NCBI RefSeq assembly: GCF_000499845.2 | Contig: NC_023754.2 | Coordinates: 18,044,111-18,108,110, forward strand | Direction of reading: 5' to 3' | DNA length: 64,000 bases | Source: Phaseolus vulgaris | Lineage: Eukaryota > Streptophyta > Magnoliopsida > Fabales > Fabaceae | Shown: positions 48,557-60,640 of the stretch, piece after piece | Layout: the number at the start of each line of letters is the position of its first letter | How positions within the stretch are numbered: position 1 is the first letter of the stretch | Program-made: the position numbers and the translations under genes | The notes under the pieces: generated by a model | What the model was told of the DNA's origin: nothing | The model's input: only the letters and a program-made list of their open reading frames with translations | The model's database searches: none

Positions 48557-51500
48557 AAAAAGGAGTAGGAATGGAGTAAGGATGTGGGGCGGCCCGCCTC
48601 ACATTTGGGCAGCGGCAGGTTTGCGAGCCGGCCCACATTCGTTTTTATACGAAGATAAACACAAATTCTAATTGGGTTTGCTTACTATGTTTTTTAACTG
48701 GAGGTGTCAGGGAAAAGAAACTTCTAATTGGGGTAATTCGAGTGATGGTCGTTGATGTTATTGAAAATGGACAATCACAATTTGTCTTCAGATGGAGCAA
48801 GAGTTACACCGTCGAAAAAAATCAATACTTTTAGGAGTCTATGATGTAAAGAAAATCAACATAGCAATAACAATAATGATTATTTGTACATTGCTTTATT
48901 GCTTTTATTATTAAAGGAGTTTTTTACTGGACAATGCATTTTTCCATTGAAGGATCCTTAATTTCGTAATGTTCCAAGAGAAAGAAGAAGAGATGTAGAG
49001 TAAGAGAAAATTCACTTAATGTTTCACACTTTCACGGAATCAAACAAACAATCAGTTTATCTTCTTTCACCAACATTAAATTTTTGTAATTAAAATATTA
49101 ATTAATTTATTTATATAAAAAAAGTTGATTTTCGCAATCCCACGTGTTATTGTATTTCCAATTGAACCTAGTTCCTTACTTGTGTTTTTTTAATTAGAAT
49201 TATGAAGTTTTTGTTTCAGTAATTTATGGAAATTAAATTATACGTTAAAAACAAACATATCACCATTAATTAAAAACAACCCAAAAGCCTAAAGTTTCTC
49301 CTGAAATAATTGTTTATCGTCCTTAGTAGGAGAGGCACCAGTGAATCGGGTGTTTCACTTTTTTTTTATTAGGTATATGAAAAACATAGGATAAGGTTAT
49401 ATATATATATATATATATAAAATGAGATTCTTCCTGTAATGGTTTTATAACGGTTTTTTTTATATATATTTTTTACTAATTATATTTTATTTTGATATTT
49501 CATCGTGTTCTAGTAGTACGGATCAAAATTGATAAAACTATTATATTCTTTTTCGGTTAGTTATTTTTTTTTTCCTTTTTTTATTTCATTAAGCAACTCT
49601 TTTCACTTGAATTGTTATCTTTTTTCTTCTTTATATTTTTTCTTCTTTATAGTACTTCTTTGCAAACACTCTATTTTACAAAAGACACTCTGATGTTTGA
49701 GTAAGATCTTCGTATTTAATGTTAGGTGTGATTAATGCGTGATGATGTACCTTCTTTCTTGAAACTTGCGACTATTTATATGATTATCATGGGTTCACTA
49801 TTATTGAATCAGATTGATTCATATTTAAGAATACATTATATAATGTTTAATCACTGTTTTTTCTTTTAACTTGCTAACCTTTTATTTGAGCTTAATGATT
49901 TTGACTGTATCGATCGATACAAACGGAATACTAAATCGTCCAAAGTTCTTTTGGTAGATAGTGATTGTTATACTGATTCACTTTGATATTTTAAAGTTTC
50001 ATTATTATTTGTTTAAAATGTTAAAAAGAAAAACAACAATCACAAGTTTCAGCTAGTATATAATATTTATTTGGAAATTATATAAATATGTTATTAACTA
50101 AGTTAAAATTAGGGACAGATTGATTTGTTAAGGATTTCTATCATCTTGACTTTAAATATATCACAGATTTTTTTTAAACGTGTTTATGCAAGTACAAGTT
50201 TAAATTACTCCCAAGCTTTATTGTTTTGACTCATAAGTTTAGTTCACTCTTCTTTTGGAGAAATTCTTCATGCACTTCTCTATGTTTTAGAACTCTCATA
50301 TTTTCATATATTTGGAGTAATATTAATACCATGTTTTCAAAATTATAGATACAGTACAATTAAATATAAAAACTAAATGTTAATAAATATATTTTTTAGC
50401 TGTTAACTAACTCTAAATATATAATATTATAGTTTAATTAATAAATAGTTTAATTTTGGTTTTATTAAAAAATTAAAATAAAATTTGAACTAAACTAATT
50501 AATTAAGAAACGGAAAAAATATAAAATTCATCAAAAAGTTCAATTTTAATTGATTTATGACTATTTAAAATGGTATTAAAATATTTCCCTTTTGGAATTG
50601 ATTCAATTTTCAATATTTATTTTACTTTCTTTTATAGTTTTCAATCATAATTAAATATTCGCCTTAAAATCTTATATGCACCCTTAAACCTGATATAGTT
50701 TTTAAATGAAAATTTTATTATCAAAATGAAATCTTAATTGAAATATACTATAAATATAAAGTTAAGTATTTGCAGAGAAATTAAATATTTAAGATTTCTT
50801 AAAAAAAACACACCGAATTATATCGAACAAATTATCTTATAATTTCAATAGTGTCTAATACTTTTTGAAGGTTCAAATAATATTTCCGATGTTATTATTC
50901 TTTCAAAGTCTAATTTTTTTCTTTAGTGCCTATCGGGTATTAATTGCTTTTTAAAGTTACATCCACAGTTTTAGACAACTTTTGAGTGTTAATTTTGTGT
51001 TGGATTTAAACTTGAGTGTTAATTTTATGTTATCATTATGTATTTTAAATTGTATTCACAATTAAACCGTAATCACAATTAAGTTGAAAAAAAACTATAA
51101 TCTTCCAAATAGTATCATTCTTAAAATATATTTTATTTGCGGTCATTTTCCTAATTTTTAGTTTTTTTAACTGTGTTTAGAAATAAAACATTTATGAGTG
51201 ATTTATAGTGAAAATTCATGTTTTTGATTTTAACATAATTTAAAAAAAATATATATTAATTTTCTAAAACTCAAATTTATTGTATGAATTTTTATTATGA
51301 TTATAAAAATAAGAAATAAATCATTTTGAACAAGTCATGAAAAATATTTTTTTATTCTAAAAAAATATCTTTATTTTTAATTTATATAATTCATAATTAT
51401 ACAATATATAGATATGTGTCATCCGTATCCTACATTTTAGAAATTATACGTATTTTCGTGTCCGTGTATCAATATTCGTGTTAGTGTTTGTAATATTGTT

Positions 51501-52083
51501 TGTGCTAGATGGCTATTTAACAAATTCAAGATTGTTTAGTGTCTCTCAAAATGTAATGATAATAAAAATAAAAGCCTTATCTAAAAAAACATAATACACG
51601 TAAGGACGATTGAAGAATTAGAAAAAAATAAGAAAAAATAAATTTGGAACTGTTTTAAAAACAAAATAATAAAATATGACATATTTATAAAAGAAAATCA
51701 GAATAAACTTGTATACAAAAATGGTTACCAGTTTGAGGGAGAATATCTTTATATATTCTCATAGGTTATAAAAAAAATATTTATGTAGCGATTGAAATAA
51801 CAAAATAGTGAACATTATTAATAGTGTTGTGTTTCATGTGGATTGCTTGGGCCCCAAGTCTGAACGTTGTGGGTTTTCCTCAAAGGTCGCCGATTTTCCT
51901 AAAACCTCGTTGGTTTAAATTTTGCAAATTCTGTCTCGCTCACATTTTTTTTTTCAAAACCCTCTTTCATTTTCTTGTTTCAGTTCACTCTTTCTGTAGT
52001 GGCGGAATGTGAGAGAGACAAAACTTTTGCACTCTCTCACAAAAAAAAAAATAGAACGTTTTGGTGGCTGAACTCTTGCTCTG
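48557..52083. other. Intergenic, upstream of the PHD-GNAT gene
   Basis: AT-rich spacer with a (TA)n run at 49398-49419. No coding frame or further mobile element was recognised. About 51830-52083 is less AT-rich and probably includes the promoter and 5' UTR of the gene starting at 52084. An in-frame TGA lies 15 bp before that start codon. Confidence 0.55.
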
Positions 52084-55000
52084 ATGGTAATGGTGGATCT
52101 TGAAAATAATGGGAGCAGAAAACGCAAACGACAGATTCCAAGAAAGCTTGGAGTGGATACAAAAGTGGAGGTAATTTGTTTTCGCTATTGGGATTTCTGA
52201 GGAATTGTTGGTTTTATTGGTTTTCTCTATTTGCATTTTTTTCTATTTTTGGTTTTGATCATTCTTGCCTTTGGTTTCTTTTCATGAACGGATACTTAAT
52301 TGTTTGGACACTTTTGTATACATGGTATATTGTTGTTTTTCTTATTCAATTCCCTTTTTTACACCCTGCATGCGAAGTTTCAATTTGTTTGGACAAAACG
52401 TATATACATTATTGTAGGTGCTCTTCTCCAATCAATTTTTGAGTTTTGAATGTTCTAAACCCGCCGCTATTTAGAGTTTTTGGAGAGTGGGTTGAAGGAT
52501 GAGTGGTTCGTGACTGAAGAAGTGGAACTCAAGCGGCTTCTGGAGGTAGTGCTTTGTGGTGATAATGAGAGAAAGGTGAGGGAAAGGAAGGAGGGTGATA
52601 GGATTTATAGATTGTGAGCGAGTGAGGTGGAGTGAGAGTGAGGAAGAAAGGTTTAGAAGAGAGGTGTGATGGAACCATGAATAATGATAATAGGCATTAT
52701 GGAGTAAATAGGATGATGGTATGTAATAGTTTTTTGGTATGTTTTTTAGTTCAATCTTCTCTAGCTTCCTTCGCAGACACCAACAAACACCACGCTCGTT
52801 CATTAATTCTTTCTCGTTTCTCATATACTTGTACCAAAGGTGGATTTATCCAGTGGTCAAGAAAGGTGTAAACGAATTTGGTTTTGGAGGTGAGGATGAT
52901 CAGGCTGTGCCCGAGGCAGATGCTGCGATGGAAGAAGAGAAGAAAACTATAATGATTTGGTTTTCTCTCAACAGTTTGAGAAAATTTCACAGTAGATACT
53001 TGGTACATTTAGAATTTTGTCTAAAGAAAGCTCTAGTTTGGCTGCCTACTGGAAACGTGAGATTGATAGAGTTTTTTTTTTTAATTTATAAAACTTTTTA
53101 AAAGAATAATTTTAAAGGGATTAATTATGAAAAACTGGAAAATTACGACAATCTATATGAACACTTAACTTTGTGATACTTTGTTAGTATTTATTCTGGT
53201 GATTTTACTTAGCTATTTTCAAATGTTTAATTATGAGTTTTTCTCATTTTTTTTCTTTGTAGTGTAGTGATTGACAATTTAGTTCTTAAAGCTGACAATG
53301 TTTTTTAGATGATTAACGACAACCAAACATGAAGGCACTTGTGTTCTTTTGACAAATAATTTATTTTCTATTATATCTGTTTGAGATTTGTCTAGTAGGT
53401 AACCTTTAGTTTTGCATCCATACTTGTCAGCACATATTCAATTCTAATTATTGTAGTTCAATTCAAAAGCAGGGCACACATAATATGACCTTCTAGACCC
53501 CAACCAATGTATAAGGAAGTGACCCCAATTGCACCTCATGCCACTATAAAACTATTGCCATGGATATCCACCAGAACAAATGAAAATATATCCTCAAGAA
53601 TGAGAATTTTGATCAAGATTTAGAGTAAGAATAATAAATAAATAAAAGTGTGGCATTTTTTCATCAGTGATTTATTTTTTAAAATGTTGAGTTTTGGTGA
53701 TAATAAACTCCATTTTCATTTGGGATTTTTACTTTCTATTTTTTAAAATTGAGTTTAGGAATTTTGCAGGTGAGGAGCATGGACATTGGGTTTCAAGGAT
53801 CGTGGCACCCTGGGACAGTTATCCTATGTGAGGATTTGCAACGGCGTGTCAGATATAACAATATTTTGGATGACAAGGAGGCGTATTATCTTGAGGAGGT
53901 GGTGACAGTTTCAAAAGCTTTGGATGGTGATATTGAATGTGCAAACTGCTATGCACGCGGGTTCATTAGGCCATTGCCTCCTTTTGTTGAGTTTGATAGG
54001 GGGGACCTTGCATTTGGTTTGTGTGTTGATGTGAACTATGAGGAAGCTTGGTGGGAAGGAGTTATATTTGACCACTGTGAAGGAATGGACAAGAGGAGTG
54101 TGTTTTTCCCTGATTTGGGTGATGAAATGCAGGTTGAAATTCACCACTTACGGATTACTCAGGACTGGGATGAAATTACCGAGGAGTGGACCCGACGAGA
54201 GAACTGGGTGTTTCTTGATTTGGTTGAGGAGCAGAAGAGCAACTTGTTTGTCACAGTTTCGGCCAAGCAGATTTGGTATGATATACGCATAAAAAAGGAA
54301 TTTGAGGTGATTAGAGAGTGGACATGTAATTTGAAGTACTTGTGGACCGAGTTGATAAAGGAGGTAGTTAATCACTACTTATCTCTAACGGTAAAGGAAA
54401 TTATCTCTGTCTTAAACCTTCCTAGGAGTTTATTAAATGAAACACCAGAGCAGGAATTTGCTGAAGCTATGCCCAATGTTGACTTGAGCATGATCTGGCA
54501 TGATAAGGAAATTGTTGTGCAGAAAGAAATTGTCCCGCCCATTATTCAAGAGACCTTACCTGACTTTCAAGATGAAATTAGCCCCTCTGGTGATAGTCCT
54601 TTTGAAGAAGAAAGTAGAGAAAATAGATCCACTATTTGGAAACCTGTGAAGTTGTCTGGGGTTGAATTATGCCCTGATGCTGTTAGGGAATATCCGCTTG
54701 CTTCCAAACGTAAAGTCAGGGCATTTTGGATGGACAAGTTACAAAAGCATCTTGTATGTCTTGGATGGAAAATTGTGTGGTCAAATAGATTAAATGTTCA
54801 ACGTTACAAGTATATTGCCCCTTATACGCACGGTCGAAGGTATTACCTTTCACTCATTGAAGTTTGTGAAGCTATGAAACAGGACCCTGACATGAAGTCC
54901 TTGCATCTCCAAAATGTTCGGAGTATAATGCATCCTACAGTTAATTGTCATCCTTCAGACGTGCCTTCTAATCTAGCTGAAGATATTCAGAATCTAGATA

Positions 55001-58000
55001 TCTTTCCTCCAGCTGAAAATCTTCAGAATCCAGAAATCTTTCCTCCAGCTGAAAATATTCAGAATCTAGAAATCGTTCCTCCAGCTGAAAATACTCAGAA
55101 TCTAGAAATCGTTCCTCGAGCTGAAAACATTCAGAGTCTAGAAATTGTTCCTCGAGCTGAAAATATTCAGAGTCTAGAAAACTTTCCTCCAGCTGAAAAT
55201 GTTCAGAATCTAGAAATCGTTCCTCCAGCTGAAAATATTCAGAGTCCAGAAATCGTTCCTCCAGCTGAAAATATTCAGAGCCTAGAAATCGTTCCTCCAG
55301 CTGAAAATGTTCAAAATCTAGAAATCTTTCCTCCAGCTGAAAATATTCAGAATCTAGATATCTTTTCTCCCGTTGTGTCCTCTACTCCAGTTGAAGATGA
55401 AGGTGAAGATGTGCCTGAGTATTGTCCCCGGGCTGTTGTGCAGTATTATCGCATGTATATATCCAATAAGAGCCGGGCTGAGAAAAAAAGATGGATACTA
55501 AAGGCAAAGAAGCATCTGTTAGCAGAGGGGTGGGTTTTTGACTATCCACCTGTATTTAATAAGAAAAGGGGAATAATATACGTGTCTCCACAAAATCGGA
55601 GATTCCCAACACTCCATGGAGCATGCAAATATTGTATTGAAGAAAGTATTCCTAATTGGAACCTTGAATGGCAGGAGACGGATGAAGATGCTTCTAGTAG
55701 TAAATCTATTACAAATCAAAAGAAGAAAAACAAGAGGGATTTGAAGGCCAACACACCCAAGTACCAAAGCAATGGATTGCCTCTACAGGTGCTAAGATCA
55801 GATAAGAGAGTGCAAAAGGTGTCTGACCCTGCTCATTTACATCATAAGCCTCTAAATATTCCATCTTATTTGATAGACAGCAACATCATCTTACCAAGGT
55901 CTAAGGTTTATTATAATACAAAAGGCAGGCACCGTAAAGTCCGAACTTTGGGTGAGGGGAAAATAAACCGTAATGGAATCAAGTGTAACTGTTGTCTTAA
56001 AATATACAGCTTTGCTGGATTCGAAAAACATGTTAGTGGCAGTAGTACCTGCAGACCCTCTGCTAGTATCTTTTTGGATGATGGGAAGTCACTCTTGGAC
56101 TGCCAGATACAAATGATGCAAAGTCAAAAGACAAGGGAAGCTATTGGAAAATCATTAAGTGATTTGTCTCTAGCCGAGAATGATTACATTTGTTCAGTTT
56201 GTCACTTTGGTGGTGAACTTATTTTATGTGATAAATGTCCATCCTCATTCCATAAGACGTGTCTTGGTTTGGAGGTACATCAACCATTTTCCTTTTCAAT
56301 CATGCTATATTTAGTGCTATCTTGTTTTAACTTATTACAGGACATCAATTTGGTGCTTCGATATTATATCTAGTTTTTTACTCCGGCTTGTATTTTTTTT
56401 TGTATAGGATATCCCTGAAGGTGACTGGTTTTGTCCATCATGTTGTTGCGGGATTTGTTGCCAAAGGAAAATTGATGGAGATGAGGTTGAACACTTCCTT
56501 TCTTGCATACAGTGTGAACATAAATGTATGTCAGCTACACCCTTTTTTTACTTTCATTTTATATCCATGCCTGAATATCTTTGGAGTGTATTTGTCTGCA
56601 TATGTAAATGTGGTCTTAGCTTTTGTTAAACTTGTGTAGATCATGTTAGGTGCCTTAAAAAGGGAGCTGCAGATACATCAAGATATAATGGAAACTGGTT
56701 CTGTGGAAAAGACTGTGAAAAGGTAGATTAAATCCACTCCAACTGGTTTATTATTTCTCCCCCATTTTCGAAAAAATTAGCTATAATGCATGAAAAATTG
56801 CTTCTTATTTGTGGTTTACCTTCAAACTTTTTATTTGTTGTGATTTGATGAAAAATGGGAGCCTCCATGACCATTAATTTATGTGTCTTCATTGAGAGTC
56901 TCTTTAGGGCACTGGTTTTGACTCTACCTGAACAATAGGGTGTCTATTTTTCGCAGATATATGAGGGTCTTCATAAATTATTAGGAGAGCCAGTTCCAGT
57001 GGCTAACAATCTAACATGGACATTGGTGAAGTTTATCAACCCTAACAGTTGTGATTTTGGTAATATTGCAAGTGACTTATTGGCAGAAAGTTACTGCAAA
57101 CTCAATGTTGCTCTTTCGTTGATGCATGAATGTTTTGAGCCCCTAAAGGAATCCTTGACTTGCAGAGATCTCGTGGAAGATGTTATATTCAGCAGAAGGT
57201 CAGAAATTGTTATCCTTCAAGACATGGTCATTATGTTCTATATTGCTTGTTGCATTTGTGTTATATACATCGATGATATTTACTAATGGATGTGTTTACA
57301 TCTACTCTATTTACTCTGTCCATGATAATGCTATCTTCCTCTAAAAAATGTGCTACATTATTGTTACATCTCTTTGTCGATACCTGACATCTATGATTTG
57401 GAACTTGGCAGGTCAGAGCTTAATCGAATAAATTTCCAGGGTTTCTACACTGTGCTACTTGACAAAAATGAAGAACTGGTTAGTGTGGCAACTGTTAGGT
57501 AAGTATAGGTCTTTCACTAGTTTTTTTTATTGCATAAGTGCATGTTCTATTTGAGTTGTTTTTTATGCCTTGTCTTGTTATGGTCATATTTCATTTGTTA
57601 TGTCAACTTTTTAGGGTCCATGGGAAGAAGGTAGCTGAAATACCTCTTGTTGGTACCAGATTACAGTATCGTCGACATGGAATGTGTCGCATTTTAGTAA
57701 ATGAGCTTGAAAAGGTAATCCATAAAACACACATACCCTTTTTTTTATTGTCTTTTACCTTAGTTATAGAAGCTCTTTTTTCCGGAATAACTGTTATAGT
57801 ATACCTATGCATTTGTTGGACACTCCTTCCGTAAGTGTGAAACACGAACACCTCTTTAGTTTGTCCCAATTAAAAGGTAACTCGAACTCTTCATTGACCC
57901 TAATGCGACAAGGGCCAAGAGATTTAGCCAATCCTTTTTTGGTTAAACATTTTCCGTACACCTAAACTAGTGGAATTTATTTTTTCTCATAATGATTAGT

Positions 58001-60640
58001 ATAGTCATTCACTTGAAACCAATCCATGTATGGGTTAGTTTTTATAACTTTTCAATTAAGTATATTTCATATCAGAGCAGCCATTAGCAATCATTCGCTT
58101 TTTTTATTAAGTAAATCATCCCTTTAAGTTTAGGTGTATGTTTGAAAACCATTAAAAGTATACTATAATTTGGTGATTAATTACTGTTTATGCCTGATAT
58201 GGAATTGGATTAATAAATTTGTTTCATATGATCCCTTTTAAAATATGGAAAAAATTAAGTATCATTTTTCATTTATATTCTCCCCTTTAATAATATGCAA
58301 TACATTTAAGCTATGTTTCACAACGCTATCTACAAACATAATTGTAATATGAAAATTAGCTAGGGGCTGAAAAACTAAGTATTAATATAAATATATACTA
58401 ACAAAATATACATACATATGTAAGTCGTTTTAATTATAATATTAGATTATTATATTTTTATATTATATATTCTAATATTCATATTAGACTATATTTTAAA
58501 ATATAATTTCATTCTAATTCTAATTTAAATTAAAGTAAAATATGATAATATTAAGTAGATACCTACCTTCAGTATGTTAATAAAACTGTAATATAAAAGA
58601 ACTATCATATATTAATATCTACAAATTTAATGTCAAAATAAAAAAAAGATATTGCAAATAGTATAATGAATAAAATAAATAATGTATTGATATCGTAGTA
58701 GCTTATGAAAAGTTATAAGTAATTATTGTAATTTTTTATACAGTGGTAGAGTTCCCATATATACCCTCTTGGTGGTGTTTGCACATAAGTGGTGCAATTT
58801 TGCTGGTTTATTGTGCATTGTTGGCACGAATTTATTTGAAAGAAGTTGTACGATTGTAAGACGACTTCAGATTGTGTCATGGTAGAATGACTTTGGTTAA
58901 CAAATTGCAAAATTAAAGTCATGTATGAGTGATACATGACTTCAGTATTAAATACGAAAAACTAAATTCGTGCATAACTCTATTTTGCTATATGGGTAGA
59001 GATTCCTTCAATTCAAATTTGTTTTAGTGAATTGAAGTAGGCTTTAGTGTGAACTGTTGTAAGTCTTGACCTCAATAATTGAGGTCATCTCACGCATATA
59101 GAAAATTGTAAAAACTTAGTGTAACATCTTTGGAATGGTGCAATTAGACAATTATACTTTTCTTTGATTTCAAATTAGAGCAACCTGTGTTTCCTAGTCT
59201 CTGCATATCTACGCATAATATAACAGTTTTTAGCAGAAAAAATAGTAAGAAACAGTGTCAGATTAGGAATCATTGAGACTTGCGTTTAAAAGAGTCTTCG
59301 CCATTGAAGAGTGAAGAAAAAGAATTAGGGAGAACGATATTGTGTTGTTCTGTATAGGGAAAAAAAGCTTAGATTATAAGAGAATACCAAACCTATTTTA
59401 TAAAAAAAACTGTTCGGTCGAATTAGACTGTCTAGTTAATTTTTTTTTTACATTCTGTTTGGTTCAATTAAAATCGGTTCAGTTGAAACAGGTTAGTTTG
59501 CACACCCCTAGATACAATGCTTATGATCTGTTTATAGTGATTGATTATGGTTTTTGAAATGGTGTTTATTCAGTTCTAAACTAGAGTTTGTAAGTGGTGA
59601 GACTAGATAAGATCATGATTTTTTTTATCCTTTAAGATATAGTTCTACTTACAGTTTCTTTAACTTGTACTTTACTTTCTTCAGAAGCTCATGAAATTAG
59701 ATGTTGAGAGGCTGGTTTTGCCGGCTGTACCTAGTGTGCTAGAAACATGGACCAACTCTTTTGGCTTCGCAAAGATGACTATTCATGAGAGATCTCAGTT
59801 TCTGGGCTATACTTTCCTAGATTTTGAGGGTACCGTTATGTGCCAAAAGTTGTTGATGAATATTGCATCTTCAGATTCAGTTCCGTTAATAGGTATGTAA
59901 TATTTCATGTTTTTATAAAGTAGAGAAGTAAACCAATTTGAATCACACTGAAAGGACTACAACATTGATGTTTCCTTTTGCAGAGTATGAACGTTGCTGT
60001 GTTAACCACAGTAAGTCTAGTCCAGTATGTGAAGTACACCAAGGAGAAGATATTGACAAAGAGTGAGTCATACTTCTCTTGAGCAGAGAATCCAAATTCA
60101 ATCATTAGAGAACAAAATTATAGCGACATGTATGTGTGTATGGTATATATGGGTATGAGACAAGATTAATTGACACCAAGTGTCTAACCTTTATACTTTC
60201 GCCCATTAGTATTTTTTAATAATATTATTGACATTAGGAACTTAAGATGCTCTCAAAGTTGTTTCTTTATAAGATTTGCTTTGTCTGTTTTATAATTTAT
60301 CCTGTATTAATTGTGTGATCTATTTGGGGTATAATCTGTTATACTAACATATATGATATTTTTTCTAGTACTTGTGCAAGCAATAATGATCACCATGTTA
60401 TAGGAGCTATTGACCCATTTAGAATGGTATTTTTCTTCTCCTTTGTTATCTCATTGTTTTTTAAGATCGTTTTCTGTTTCTTTTAGGACTGTTAATGTCA
60501 TTGGTTCATAGGTGGAGGAACCGGATCATCAAAATCACAATGGAACAACCAGTACTGTGTGCTCTTTTGATAAACAAGTTGACAGGAATGATGTCCTGTA
60601 TAAGTTTGTCTACACACGAAGGAAAAACAGAGAATCATAG
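52084..60640 (+). CDS. Agenet-PHD-GNAT chromatin regulator (IDM1-like), 11 exons
   Basis: Exons: 52084-52170, 53770-56274, 56408-56525, 56640-56722, 56957-57198, 57412-57498, 57615-57714, 59685-59892, 59984-60062, 60369-60426, 60512-60640; GT-AG, in frame, 3696 nt, 1231 aa. A basic N-terminus (SRKRKRQIPRK) leads into an Agenet/Tudor-like region (about 28-200). Two related modules follow (about 328-402, 576-658), flanking eleven 12-aa repeats (432-563). A Cys-rich Jas/Tify-binding-like segment is at 767-808, PHD finger CSVCHFGGELILCDKC..HKTCL at 836-882 and a second Cys-rich finger after it. The GNAT acetyltransferase fold is at about 1015-1140, with the acetyl-CoA loop YRRHGMC. IDM1-type proteins read histone marks and acetylate H3 to guide active DNA demethylation; the same role is likely but inferred. 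Confidence 0.93.
52440..53060. other. Coding-like stretch inside intron 1 of the PHD-GNAT gene
   Basis: The plus strand about 52470-52614 reads ESGLKDEWFVTEEVELKRLL and then EVVLCGDNERKVRERKEG up to a stop. A good donor (AAAG then GTGAGG) lies at about 52576. About 52850-52960 reads VVKKGVNEFGFGGEDDQAVP and EADAAMEEEKKT. It may be an alternative exon or a captured gene piece. A reading straight from exon 1 to exon 2 needs neither segment. Confidence 0.3.
54976..55371 (+). repeat. In-frame minisatellite: eleven 36-bp units coding 12-aa repeats
   Basis: Eleven uninterrupted copies of a 36-bp unit encoding AENIQNLEIVPP and close variants (AENLQNPEIFPP, AENIQSLEIVPR). Nucleotide identity between units is high. 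The frame is kept throughout, so copy-number change would not break the protein. It lies in the linker between the two related modules of the PHD-GNAT protein. Confidence 0.95.
57715..59684 (+). other. Intron 7 of the PHD-GNAT gene, unusually long
   Basis: 1970 bp, between the acetyl-CoA loop exon and the exon with the GNAT C-terminal half. AT-rich in the middle (58200-58700). No mobile element with clear ends was recognised inside it. Confidence 0.8.

Noticed and set aside
52471..52824. 117-aa minus-strand ORF in the PHD-GNAT intron
   Set aside because: Composition is low-complexity (His/Leu/Ser/Tyr) and it opposes a more protein-like plus-strand frame; no family features.
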